This document shows, one piece after another, positions 1 to 7,874 of a DNA stretch of 64,000 nucleotides. Source of the DNA: Natronosalvus rutilus (GTDB lineage: Archaea; Halobacteriota; Halobacteria; Halobacteriales; Natrialbaceae); assembly GCF_024204665.1 (NCBI RefSeq), contig NZ_CP100355.1, forward strand, positions 1,283,451 through 1,347,450, in the 5' to 3' direction. The notes below the pieces were generated by a model that was not told the DNA's origin, made no database searches, and saw only the letters and a list, made by a program, of their open reading frames with translations. The stretch's first letter is position 1, and every line of letters starts with the position of its first letter. Both the position numbers and the translations under genes were made by a program.

Positions 1-408
1 ATCGAATTCGACATCGATCAGTTCGAAGAGTTCGTTGAGATACCCATCTTTGGGATAATCCGGATAGTCTGCAATGTAGAGCGTTGAGGTCCATTGCTCG
101 CCGACTCGTGCCGTCCGTGTCCCCCATTCAATTGCGTCGGGGGCGATGAGGTTTTGGTGCCGGTGAGCGACCTCGTCGAGAACCGTACGCTCATCCTGGG
201 CCGCTTCGATCGTTGCCTGCTTGAGAAGGTCGCCCAGTTCGACCTCGTTAACTTCTTCTGTGTGCCACCGGTCCCAGCCACTCCTTACGAGAAGTGTCCC
301 CACAACGGTGAGCCCCAGATACAGGACGAGTCCTTCCGGTGTTGCGGGGTCGGGCAGTGTCTGTGCTACGGCTCCGATGAGAGCGAATCGGATCGATCCG
401 TCGCTCAT
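1..408 (-). CDS. VirB4-like conjugation ATPase, N-terminal part (runs off window)
   Basis: The gene starts at ATG 408 and leaves the window at base 1, so only about 136 residues are visible. The start codon overlaps the stop of the upstream gene (ATGA), which fixes the start. Residues about 26-41 (GLVLYLGLTVVGTLLV) form one membrane segment. A soluble part follows with WGTRTARVGEQW and LYIADYPDYPKDGYLNELF, which resemble the pre-ATPase domain of haloarchaeal VirB4/TraC-like proteins. The Walker motifs would lie outside the window. VirB4 proteins power assembly of the conjugation channel at the inner face of the membrane. Its place at the end of a run of membrane and exported proteins supports the call. 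Family assignment is from pattern recognition, not a search. Confidence 0.68.
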   Translation of the reverse strand, partial: MSDGSIRFALIGAVAQTLPDPATPEGLVLYLGLTVVGTLLVRSGWDRWHTEEVNEVELGDLLKQATIEAAQDERTVLDEVAHRHQNLIAPDAIEWGTRTARVGEQWTSTLYIADYPDYPKDGYLNELFELIDVEFD

Positions 409-1505
409 TCGTCTCGCCTCTCTCGGTTGTCGATCACTGACTGTTCACGCATCGCGTTCTCTGGGGTGTCGTATTCGTGTTCTTCGCCGTTCCAGAAGTC
501 CATTGCGAGGAGGAACGTTTCGACCGTGCTCAACGGGCGGCCAGACCATCCTGGCGCTTTTTGCACGAACTCGGTCTGGACCGCTCGTCGTCGCGTCTCG
601 AGTTTCTCGAACATCGCTGCTCGTAACTCGCCATCGCTCATGTTCACTCGTCGAGTCACGAACGGATTGAACAGAAAACCGATCACCGGAAACGAGGTGA
701 GTTTCTCCGCTGGTGACCGCTCGTCTTGATAGCGGTCGTAAACTTCGAGTGGCGCCACTTCGACGCCCATGAAGTATCGAAGCTGCGTCGTCCCCGACAG
801 CTCTCGCGGTCGATTCTCACGATACTCCTCGAGCAACACCTCGAAAACCGGGTTATCTTTGACGTCTTCGTCGAGCAGTCGATCATCGATCCGGTCGATC
901 AGGCGCTCGACGGGAAACGGCCGGGTCGTCGCGTGGAAGGTGAGTTTGAAATCGAGTTCACGATTTGCAAACTCTTCGCCGAGCCGCTGAATGTGTGCCC
1001 AGTCACCAGACATGGCGAAATCCATGTTGCCAGCATCGATCTCGAGGAATGCCTCCATCGTGCCATCAGTTCGTTCGATCGCGCCAGCACCTGGCCAGGC
1101 GCGAGCTATCGAAGTGAGGTCCTGAGTGGACTCACCGGGTTTGAACGGCGTGTAGTTGATCAGGCCGCCTTCAGTGGTTGGCTCGTCGGAGTCTTGACCG
1201 ACTTCGCCACTGTAGGTGAATCGAGGCCGTTTGCAATAATAGCGATAGACGTCTCCGAGCCATACGGTCGCCGGGAGATGACCCGGTGAGGCGTAGACGA
1301 TTGCTCCACCGAGGACAACCCCAAGTAAGACGAACGGAAGAATCGCCCCATCGAGCCCCGTCAAGCCTCCAAAGAGAAGACCTGCAATCGGGAAGCCAAC
1401 TAAGATGTAGACGTCCCCTTCATCGATATTCAACAGTGGGATGCGACTCTCTTCGCCGAATTTGTCCATAATACGCCGACTCGCGGCGTCGTGTTCTCGC
1501 GACAT
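405..1505 (-). CDS. PrgI-like membrane protein of the conjugation operon
   Basis: 366 residues from ATG 1505. That ATG shares one base with the upstream TAA, and the stop overlaps the next start by 4 bp, so translation is probably coupled in both directions. Residues about 20-35 (RIPLLNIDEGDVYILV) followed by two close membrane segments (FPIAGLLFGGLTG; FVLLGVVLGGAIVYA) look like the short PrgI/VirB3-type module that precedes VirB4 genes. A long soluble domain of about 270 residues follows. It contains charged stretches and a region similar in layout to a VirB4 N-terminal domain. The role is inferred: a membrane anchor or docking protein for the VirB4-like ATPase encoded immediately downstream. 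A longer ORF reading up to base 1700 exists, but its extra residues are the out-of-frame tail of the previous gene. Confidence 0.6.
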   Translation of the reverse strand: MSREHDAASRRIMDKFGEESRIPLLNIDEGDVYILVGFPIAGLLFGGLTGLDGAILPFVLLGVVLGGAIVYASPGHLPATVWLGDVYRYYCKRPRFTYSGEVGQDSDEPTTEGGLINYTPFKPGESTQDLTSIARAWPGAGAIERTDGTMEAFLEIDAGNMDFAMSGDWAHIQRLGEEFANRELDFKLTFHATTRPFPVERLIDRIDDRLLDEDVKDNPVFEVLLEEYRENRPRELSGTTQLRYFMGVEVAPLEVYDRYQDERSPAEKLTSFPVIGFLFNPFVTRRVNMSDGELRAAMFEKLETRRRAVQTEFVQKAPGWSGRPLSTVETFLLAMDFWNGEEHEYDTPENAMREQSVIDNRERRDE

Positions 1506-2650
1506 TAGTAGTACCCCGGATCGTTTTCTGTACGACGATAGTCGGGGATTCCAGCATTGCCGTAGGAATCCCTCACCGTATTGTCGTTCGCTGTTTGGCT
1601 CTCGGAAGTGCCACCCGTGGCCACACCAGTAGCGGATTGAGTTCCTGACTCGCCAAACCTCGAAGCCACGGTATACCCTGCCGCAGCTTTTGGCCCCCAA
1701 CGTGCCGCTGCTGAGGCGGCTGCAGGCCCAGCGATTGTCCCTGCACCAACGACTGCACCGGCTGTCACCGTTGCCTTGCCCGTCGCGCCGATAACTCTGG
1801 TCGTCATCGGTGCAGCGTATTTGAACAGCTTCCAGACGATGATGATCGATAGTAGTGGGAGTGTGACGGCAATGAGGTAACTCAGAAAGGCGCTGTCTGG
1901 GACGAGACTCGAGTTTGCACCATCACCGAAGAGAAGTTCATAGCCCTTGAACAGGAGCGCAACGGGGATCGGCATGATCGCCAGCGGGACGAACTTCATA
2001 CAGGCTGTCCTCGCGATATGAGAGACGACGGGCAGGTTTCCAAACGCGAGTGCAATCCCAACCGGCATCGCGTAGATGAAGATGTAGAGCATGATCTCTC
2101 GGAGGAAAAACAACGCCTGAAGAATCCACATCGCTGTTGCACCGATGCCAGTCAAAAAGAGGGCAAGGAGGGGATTCGAAATAGTCAGCTTCAACAATTC
2201 TATCATTACGTTTGTGACTGTGGCCACATCAGGAATGAGAGCAATAGTGAATCCGTCGACGAGATAGAGGGCTAACACAGCAACCCAGTACCACGTCACA
2301 ATGAGGAATGCGCCCGTCCAGGCGCTTCGTTTCGTTTTCCGAGCATCGTAGGCGCTCCCCATATTGAAAATACGGATCGTGTGTCGTCCCTGGACACACA
2401 TTACCAGTAGTAGAAGAGCAACGAGCATGATCTCACCTGTGACGAGAGCGCTATGAATGTCTACCCACGGCGTGTTTGTCGGTTGACCAAATACAAACGC
2501 ACCATCTGTTTCTGGTGTTGGTGTTCCGAAGACCTGTGACGTGATCGCTCCGTAAGTGTCTGCCAACCCTTCCTGGAACCATTGAATAAGCTTGTCAATT
2601 GCGTCTTCAAACCATTTGATCCCGATATCGCTGAGAGACCATGCAATCAT
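1505..2650 (-). CDS. VirB6/TrbL-like polytopic membrane protein
   Basis: 381 residues from ATG 2650, which overlaps the upstream TGA (ATGA). The alternative ATG at 2680 would lie inside the lipoprotein gene. At least six hydrophobic segments are visible, among them IMLVALLLLVMCV, GAFLIVTWYWVAVLALYL, PLLALFLTGIGATAMWI, IMLYIFIYAMPVGIALAFG and LIAVTLPLLSIIIVW. The C-terminal 100 residues are Ala/Gly/Ser/Thr rich and probably cytoplasmic. Number and spacing of segments, size and gene order match VirB6/TrbL-type channel components of conjugation machines. Sequence similarity within that group is weak, so the name rests mainly on topology and context. Confidence 0.6.
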   Translation of the reverse strand: MIAWSLSDIGIKWFEDAIDKLIQWFQEGLADTYGAITSQVFGTPTPETDGAFVFGQPTNTPWVDIHSALVTGEIMLVALLLLVMCVQGRHTIRIFNMGSAYDARKTKRSAWTGAFLIVTWYWVAVLALYLVDGFTIALIPDVATVTNVMIELLKLTISNPLLALFLTGIGATAMWILQALFFLREIMLYIFIYAMPVGIALAFGNLPVVSHIARTACMKFVPLAIMPIPVALLFKGYELLFGDGANSSLVPDSAFLSYLIAVTLPLLSIIIVWKLFKYAAPMTTRVIGATGKATVTAGAVVGAGTIAGPAAASAAARWGPKAAAGYTVASRFGESGTQSATGVATGGTSESQTANDNTVRDSYGNAGIPDYRRTENDPGYY

Positions 2651-3483
2651 GGCAATACCTTTTCGACCTTGTATGAACAACCATATGTGTCAGATTCGGC
2701 ATATTGGATTTTATATTCCAAACTGATACTTTGTGAGTGGTGAATCGAAAATAACTCTACAGTGAAATGTCCATCCTCGCCTGCTAAATCGCAGTCAATT
2801 CCTCGAGCAGTAGGAGAAAACGGCCAAGTATTACTGTAGATGAGCACTGTTTCCCCAGCTGGAATTACAATTGCATCAGCATCTGCGCCAAAGTCATTCT
2901 CCGGATCGTAGATTCCGCTAACGCCAGTCTCGTCGTAACTTTCGTGGGTTGGAAGCGGAACGTCACCACGAAACCGGAGTTGGGTAACCGCAGTAGGTCC
3001 CGTTCCGGTATTGGTAACTGACAGAATAGCCTCAGCGTTCGTATCCGATTCGGTCGCCCCTTCGTACATTTCCTCGGGATACTCTTTGCCCAACCGAAGC
3101 TCCGTCAACTCGAGATCGGGCTCGAGTTTCAAAATCTGGGTTTCCACGACCTCCTTTGCAGCGAGGCCGACCACCTCATATGTCCCTGGAGTGTACTCCG
3201 CCCCGATCTCGACAGTAAGTCGTGAAACACCAGCTTCGACTGTTCGAGTCACGAAGAGTTCTCCTGAGGGATCGACGACGTTCACCTGGTCAATCACTCC
3301 CGCCTTGAATGCAAGAACCAGCTGCGTCCCCTCCACCCTTGAGTCGAACTCGAGGGAGTCGTTCGATTCTGTCGCCGATTCGCTATCGTCTGAGGCGGTA
3401 CAGCCAGCCAGCCCTACTGATGTAGCGAGGGCCAATACCCTGAGGGCGGTTCGTCTCTGGTATGTCTGTTGATTGGTGTTCAT
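2647..3483 (-). CDS. Tat-dependent lipoprotein of the conjugation operon
   Basis: 278 residues from ATG 3483, overlapping the upstream stop by 4 bp. The N-terminus has a twin-arginine signal (RRTALRVLALATSVGLAGC) ending in a lipobox (LAGC), followed by an acidic Asp/Ser/Glu-rich linker typical of haloarchaeal lipoproteins. The mature part, from about residue 45, looks like beta-sandwich material and has no recognised catalytic motif. Two cysteines (ID-C near residue 242 and YG-C near 269) could pair outside the cell. As an anchored surface protein between channel genes, it may be a structural part of the transfer apparatus, but no family name can be given. Confidence 0.75.
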   Translation of the reverse strand: MNTNQQTYQRRTALRVLALATSVGLAGCTASDDSESATESNDSLEFDSRVEGTQLVLAFKAGVIDQVNVVDPSGELFVTRTVEAGVSRLTVEIGAEYTPGTYEVVGLAAKEVVETQILKLEPDLELTELRLGKEYPEEMYEGATESDTNAEAILSVTNTGTGPTAVTQLRFRGDVPLPTHESYDETGVSGIYDPENDFGADADAIVIPAGETVLIYSNTWPFSPTARGIDCDLAGEDGHFTVELFSIHHSQSISLEYKIQYAESDTYGCSYKVEKVLP

Positions 3484-5240
3484 GGCAGCTCGTCATTGAA
3501 TTTCAAGAAGGTGCCAATCCGCTTGGCAGCATAGAGGACAACGGCAAAAGGGAGGGCAAAGCGTACGAGATCGACCAGTAGCGTAAACCAGCCAGTGGGC
3601 GACGTCAGTGGATGCCACGTTGCCGTAGCGGTATCTCCAAGGTAGGCTGGTTGGTGTGAGCGCCAAGATCCTGGATGGTACTCAGCCGTGTAGATTCCCG
3701 GCTGACTTACTGTTATCTCGGCAGTTCCAGTTACGTCCGTTTTGACACGGCGATCACCAACGGTAATGTACCCTGATCGAGCGTCCTGACCGATCAACGA
3801 GAACCGCGGATCGTCGAGGGTATCGAGCATAATCGGATCTCCGGTTGCCGTATCGCGCAGCTCGATTCGAAGCGTACTCGCTGTGTCACTCGAGTTGATA
3901 ACCTCTACCGAGAGCTCGCTCTCACGGATCTCACGTTGTGTACCGTTATTGGGTTTGACAATCTCTGCAGTGACGCCACGGACGATTCCCTCAACGGTGA
4001 TCGAATCAGGGTCGATCTCGTCGTATCGAAGTGCGACTCCCGATGAACGGGTATATGGGCCTGAAACGACGTCAACCTCGACGTTGTCGTGCATCGACGG
4101 CGCTGGAGATTCAGTTTCTCTCCCCCAGACCTCGAGCAGTGTTGGCCCATCGCGAATTGGCTCTACGCGCGGCCCGATATTGGATGGGAACGCGTGGACG
4201 TACACTGGGCGCGGTGTTTCGTTGAGCGATCGTGTGCCGTCTCGAGTCGACTCGACGAGTCGATCCCAGTTCGTGTCGCGAGCCGTGTAGTATCGCCATA
4301 CACCACGGACGCTGACGTCGCCGTCTTCAGAGAGCGTGTACCCGTTCCAGGGTTGTCGCTGATAGATCGCAACGCCATCATCGTCATCGGGATACGATGC
4401 GTAGTAGATCACCGCCTGCGGATCGTAGACATCAACCTCGAGGTCTTGACTCACGGTCACGTTATCGGAGACGATTCGAGTTTCGACCTCGCTCTGGTTG
4501 CCAACCCGTACCTCTATTTCGAGGCGTGTGTAGATGTCGGCCTCGAGTGTTAGCGTCCCCTGTCCAGAATGCTCAGAGTTGTATTCGAATACCGGATTGT
4601 GCGTCCCCTCGGCAGTCTCGACAACGGTCTCGTCCAGGCGCAATCTGACTTCGTCAATACCGTGCTCTTGAATCGACCACGAAACGATCTCGGTATCCCG
4701 TAGCTGGGCTTCATCGAGGCGGATCCGATAATCGACGAACCCCCTCATGGTCCCTTCCGGGGCAACATAGTGAACGGACTGCTCTGGATCGATATGCGTC
4801 CGTGTCGATGGATGGATCGCAAACACCGTCGCGTGCGCATCGGCGATCCCGATCGAATCCGTGAGTGTGGCGTGTTCGGGATACCTCGAGGTGTTACTCC
4901 CGCCTGCCTCGAGGCGGTCGTAGTCCTGGTCCGTCCAACGTGTGGCTGTATCTGGAGGGTGGGTAAACGAAATGTCTGTACAGGTGGCGAGTTCTTCTAT
5001 CGCTGATGGCTCTTTGGCGTACTGAGCTTCGTACTCAGCAGGGGTTAGACACTCATCCAGGTCTTTCGACCAGAGCGTTGCTGTTTCGTTAGCATCGAGG
5101 TCGTCCTCGTCGGCAGGTACTGGAGAACTCTGGCCGGCCACACTACTGGCGATGACCGCAACGGTAACGACTCCCAGCAGCACAAACGTCGATCGAACCC
5201 TCTGATTCCAGAGGAGGCGACCTCGTCGTCGCTGACCCAT
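3480..5240 (-). CDS. large exported membrane-anchored protein of the conjugation operon
   Basis: 586 residues from ATG 5240, two bases after the upstream stop. The ORF extends to 5267, but that start would overlap the upstream gene by 25 bp. Near the N-terminus is a positively charged stretch (MGQRRRGRLLWNQRVR) and then a hydrophobic signal or anchor (FVLLGVVTVAVIASSVAG). About 500 acidic residues follow, rich in beta-strand-like repeats of Thr/Val/Glu. A C-terminal membrane helix (LLVDLVRFALPFAVVLYAA) ends in a basic tail. The layout predicts a large extracellular body held by a C-terminal anchor. In this operon it could be an adhesin or pore-surrounding part that touches recipient cells. 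That role is inference; I recognise no domain family. Confidence 0.7.
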   Translation of the reverse strand: MGQRRRGRLLWNQRVRSTFVLLGVVTVAVIASSVAGQSSPVPADEDDLDANETATLWSKDLDECLTPAEYEAQYAKEPSAIEELATCTDISFTHPPDTATRWTDQDYDRLEAGGSNTSRYPEHATLTDSIGIADAHATVFAIHPSTRTHIDPEQSVHYVAPEGTMRGFVDYRIRLDEAQLRDTEIVSWSIQEHGIDEVRLRLDETVVETAEGTHNPVFEYNSEHSGQGTLTLEADIYTRLEIEVRVGNQSEVETRIVSDNVTVSQDLEVDVYDPQAVIYYASYPDDDDGVAIYQRQPWNGYTLSEDGDVSVRGVWRYYTARDTNWDRLVESTRDGTRSLNETPRPVYVHAFPSNIGPRVEPIRDGPTLLEVWGRETESPAPSMHDNVEVDVVSGPYTRSSGVALRYDEIDPDSITVEGIVRGVTAEIVKPNNGTQREIRESELSVEVINSSDTASTLRIELRDTATGDPIMLDTLDDPRFSLIGQDARSGYITVGDRRVKTDVTGTAEITVSQPGIYTAEYHPGSWRSHQPAYLGDTATATWHPLTSPTGWFTLLVDLVRFALPFAVVLYAAKRIGTFLKFNDELP

Positions 5241-5242
5241 GT

Positions 5243-5656
5243 TTACCACGGCACGAAATCCACACACTCAGCGAGTGGCAACCCCATCGTCGCCCCAGCG
5301 ACGGTGTACAGCGGCCCCAGTATTACCAGGATGAGCGCGGACTTGAGTGCCGTCCGTTTGTGCTGTTTGAGATCCTTCTTTTGCTCGAAGTTCATCGTAA
5401 ACATCTCGACGAGTGAATCTGCCTGCCAGACGACGACGAGTCCCATGAGTCCGAGGGCAGTCGTGATCTGGAAGAATCCAGAAATCATCCCGGGGAGGCC
5501 TTCAGCATCACAGACAACGCTTTCTTGTGCAAGTACTGGATCGACGGCGACAACAGTCAACAATACGACGACTCCAGCGCTAGTATGTAGAAATCGCCTG
5601 AGTCGATCCGGCGTCGGTTCAGATGCGGCTTCGACAGCGACGTTACTCGAACTCAT
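5243..5656 (-). CDS. small pilin-like (VirB2/TrbC-type) membrane protein
   Basis: 137 residues from ATG 5656; first gene of the minus-strand conjugation operon. Three hydrophobic segments are visible: a signal-like one (AGVVVLLTVVAVDPVLA, with VLA-Q as a possible cleavage site), then ITTALGLMGLVVVWQ, then SALILVILGPLYTVAGATMG. A basic loop (FEQKKDLKQHKRTALK) lies between the last two. A cleavable signal followed by two helices with a short basic loop is the architecture of VirB2/TrbC pilins. Two cysteines (VVCDAEG, LAECVDF) lie in the predicted outside parts and may form a disulfide. The function is inferred from topology and from the operon. Confidence 0.58.
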   Translation of the reverse strand: MSSSNVAVEAASEPTPDRLRRFLHTSAGVVVLLTVVAVDPVLAQESVVCDAEGLPGMISGFFQITTALGLMGLVVVWQADSLVEMFTMNFEQKKDLKQHKRTALKSALILVILGPLYTVAGATMGLPLAECVDFVPW

Positions 5657-5916
5657 CTAGGCGCGCCTCTCAATCGATATCCAAGAAGGGGTTTCGTACG
5701 TATACGGAACGGCAGTCATTGTGTCGTCACACTCAGTCTCCCGTGATTGATTAAGTATTTTGCGGATAAAATCTGTTGGATTAAACTACCATTTTCGAGT
5801 GAGAGTCTTTCGCGCCATCAGCTGGTCGTCAGCACAAAAACGAGTTGTACAAGCCCTCTAACGTCGATACTGTAGCTCACCACTACATGGCTTCCAGGGC
5901 AGAATCTACCAGAGAA

Positions 5917-6372
5917 TTAACTGTGGCTATAGTACTGGTACGTTGGGAGAACCTCCTCCAAGAGTTCGTCGATAATTTCCCAGAGAATTAGAGATGGGGT
6001 CTCGTGTTCGAACGTGATCCCCCATCGGTCTTCACCTGTCTCTGTTTTGTACTGGAAATGTGCTCGGCCGAGATCAGGGTGATCCTCATCTTGGTGCCAA
6101 CCAGCGTGGAATCCTGTATTCGGATCGGTGTAGTTGACCCGAAACCAATCATGAGGTGTCTGTCGATACCAAGCAATAATCAGTTTCGGTGATTCAGGTC
6201 CTGTCTGTGGATCGAGGCGCGTTGGATCGAACGTTGCCTGTAGCTGTTTGGCTTGGACGTCGTCAGGAACATATTCAACTGTCGTGATATGGGGTATTCG
6301 CTCGAGGACGTCCTGTTTGAGTTGTGCATACAGATTCGCATTTGGATCGCCTCCCGGATGTTGGATGGACAT
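5917..6372 (-). CDS. haloarchaeal protein of unknown function, possible TumE-like toxin of an HTH-paired module
   Basis: 151 residues from ATG 6372, starting 3 bases after the stop of the HTH gene upstream, so the two are one transcription unit. The C-terminal half has a conserved-looking core (WHQDEDHPDLGRAHFQ, then a Trp-Gly strand and PSLILWEIIDELLEEVLP). HxDxHPxLGxxHFQ and ILWE resemble the small alpha/beta fold of DUF6516/TumE-type proteins found next to HTH genes. No catalytic residue can be proven. I assign a toxin-antitoxin role only as a possibility. The pair could also be a metabolic regulator plus effector. Confidence 0.4.
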   Translation of the reverse strand: MSIQHPGGDPNANLYAQLKQDVLERIPHITTVEYVPDDVQAKQLQATFDPTRLDPQTGPESPKLIIAWYRQTPHDWFRVNYTDPNTGFHAGWHQDEDHPDLGRAHFQYKTETGEDRWGITFEHETPSLILWEIIDELLEEVLPTYQYYSHS

Positions 6373-6375
6373 CCA

Positions 6376-6918
6376 TCAACTCCTGGCATCAGCATGTTCT
6401 GCATTCGGAGCCAGGAAGTCCCATTCGCGGATTGCGAATCCAACGATCTGGATACGCCGTTGGAGATGTGTCCACTCGCGTGCGATGTCGCGTCGGCGAG
6501 CCTCCTCATCAGGACCAAGATTCTCATCAGCGAGGGTAGCTCGAAGCTGGTTCGGTGACTCAACTTCAAACTCTTCCTTCCAGTCGCGAATCTGCCCTTT
6601 CATCTCGGCGAGTCTATCGGTTAACTCCTCAACTGTTCGGCCACCATCACGAAGTCGCATTGCTTCCTGCATCGCTTGTTGGCGGTAGTCCGGATAGTAC
6701 GTCGTGTGAGTCCCGCTATCATCTTGACGAAGGACACCGTCGTTAACGAGTCGCCTCAGGACACGCTTGGTCGGTTCATGTGACCACTCTGCCTCTGAAG
6801 CGATCCAATTAGCTGTTTTTGGTTCTGACAGCTGGCGAGCAACCATCCGTACGCGGTCTTCTCCGGTCGTCTGGCGGTCTCTGAGCCCGGTAGTACCATC
6901 CGACGTTTCCCCGGTCAT
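6376..6918 (-). CDS. winged-helix DNA-binding protein with coiled coil (DUF7342-like)
   Basis: 180 residues from ATG 6918. Residues about 15-75 form a winged helix (RVRMVARQLSEPKTANWI, then SHEPTKRVLRRLVNDGVL as recognition helix and a TYYPDY wing). Residues 80-130 are strongly charged and helical (VEELTDRLAEMKGQIRDWKE), a likely coiled coil for dimerisation. An arginine-rich helix ends in WDFLAPN. It is the first gene of a two-gene unit, and a TATA-like box sits at 6940-6949. As in other two-gene modules, it probably represses its own promoter and may bind the downstream product. Confidence 0.6.
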   Translation of the reverse strand: MTGETSDGTTGLRDRQTTGEDRVRMVARQLSEPKTANWIASEAEWSHEPTKRVLRRLVNDGVLRQDDSGTHTTYYPDYRQQAMQEAMRLRDGGRTVEELTDRLAEMKGQIRDWKEEFEVESPNQLRATLADENLGPDEEARRRDIAREWTHLQRRIQIVGFAIREWDFLAPNAEHADARS

Positions 6919-6939
6919 GTTTCACACTTCGGCTGGTAT

Positions 6940-6949
6940 CTTAATATAG
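6940..6949 (-). promoter_or_regulatory. TATA-type promoter of the HTH gene
   Basis: On the minus strand the bases read CTATATTAAG, centred about 28 bp upstream of the ATG at 6918. This matches the spacing expected for a leaderless haloarchaeal transcript. Confidence 0.5.
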
Positions 6950-7003
6950 GTTGAGGCTATTCGAGCTATATGGAATTAGGTTGCAGTGATGACGGACTGT
7001 GGA

Positions 7004-7150
7004 CTACTCGAGTTCGAAGACAGCAACATCAGCTCTTCCACAATACGGACACACACTTTTCGCCGACTCGAGCATCGTGCCACAATATCGGCACTCGTAG
7101 ATGGTCGAGGATTGATGCTCCCGTCCCAGCAACCACTCGAGAACGATCAC
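7004..7150 (-). CDS. 48-residue zinc-ribbon protein
   Basis: Starts at GTG 7150, whose last two bases are the first two of the upstream stop (GTGA), so it is translationally coupled to the SWIM gene. The alternative ATG at 7198 lies deep in that gene and is unlikely. The protein is a short hydrophobic/basic lead (IVLEWLLGRE) followed by two CxxC knuckles (YECRYCGT and SVCPYCGRA), which would bind one zinc, and an acidic tail. Such tiny zinc proteins are common in haloarchaea; function unknown. Confidence 0.6.
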   Translation of the reverse strand: MIVLEWLLGREHQSSTIYECRYCGTMLESAKSVCPYCGRADVAVFELE

Positions 7151-7584
7151 TCTGTCTCCTCCAGTGATTTTCGACCGGTTCGAACACACTCCCAGCAAGG
7201 TAGCGAACTGAGCTCAGCACAGACGCACTCCGTTGGCTCGTCGTTTTCGCTCTCGTGTGCTTGCTCTGGCTCCTGGTTTTCGGCGGGGATACCACCGTCA
7301 GCGATGAGTTGTTGGTCTGTTATTGCCTGGATGAGTGGTCGTCGGATCGCGACCGACACTCGGTGTTTACACGCGCCTTCGTAGTACTCATCAGCGGGGC
7401 ACTCACAGTGTGTTGGAACCCCGTTTTCGATCGTTACTCTGTATTCGTGATCGGCTGGATTTTCGTGGCTAGCATTCCTGACGAGGACGCCTTCCGGGAC
7501 GAGTGTGTATTCGAACGCTTCGTACTGGGCGCGTTTGGCTGTTCGTCGAGTAAACTCGAGTTGCGTGAGTGGATGTCTCTCCAT
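7147..7584 (-). CDS. SWIM zinc-finger protein
   Basis: 145 residues from ATG 7584 (MERHPLTQLEF). A longer reading from 7644 adds residues with no family resemblance. The central part has the SWIM pattern CxC-Xn-CxH (HCECPADEYYEGACKH) at about residues 57-72, preceded by the beta-strand lead typical of SWIM domains (EYRVTIENGVPT). An acidic linker follows, then a Cys-rich tail (CVCAELSSLPCWECVR) that could hold a second metal. SWIM domains bind DNA or partner proteins; in haloarchaea they are often stand-alone. It is coupled to the zinc-ribbon gene 3' of it. Confidence 0.68.
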   Translation of the reverse strand: MERHPLTQLEFTRRTAKRAQYEAFEYTLVPEGVLVRNASHENPADHEYRVTIENGVPTHCECPADEYYEGACKHRVSVAIRRPLIQAITDQQLIADGGIPAENQEPEQAHESENDEPTECVCAELSSLPCWECVRTGRKSLEETE

Positions 7585-7787
7585 TCGGTTTTCACGCAGG
7601 ACAATGATTGATGCCCTGCACCCCTGTGGGGCACACAAAAACAACTACTCGAGGGAACTCATCGTGTTAACCAACGAAACCCGGTAATATCCATCCTTGT
7701 TGGTTAATATTGAGGACCTGCTGTACAAGTTACCTCCTCCGCATACGGAACGCCTGAGTCATTATTTCGATAATCATTATTAGAAGT

Positions 7788-7874
7788 ATGACTTTTTATG
7801 ATCGTGGCAGTGAACTCGAAGTCATCGAAGCTGCAGCCGTATTACCGGATTTCCTAATCACTCTTTTCAACTGA
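7788..7874 (+). pseudogene. N-terminal stub of a gene cut by the TnpB element
   Basis: ATG 7788 opens 28 codons (MTFYDRGSELEVIEAA...) that run into the left end of the insertion sequence and stop at TGA 7872. The start resembles archaeal AAA-type ATPases that begin with a FYDRxxEL motif before the P-loop, but with so few residues this is a guess. No continuation of the gene is found beyond the element. Confidence 0.35.
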
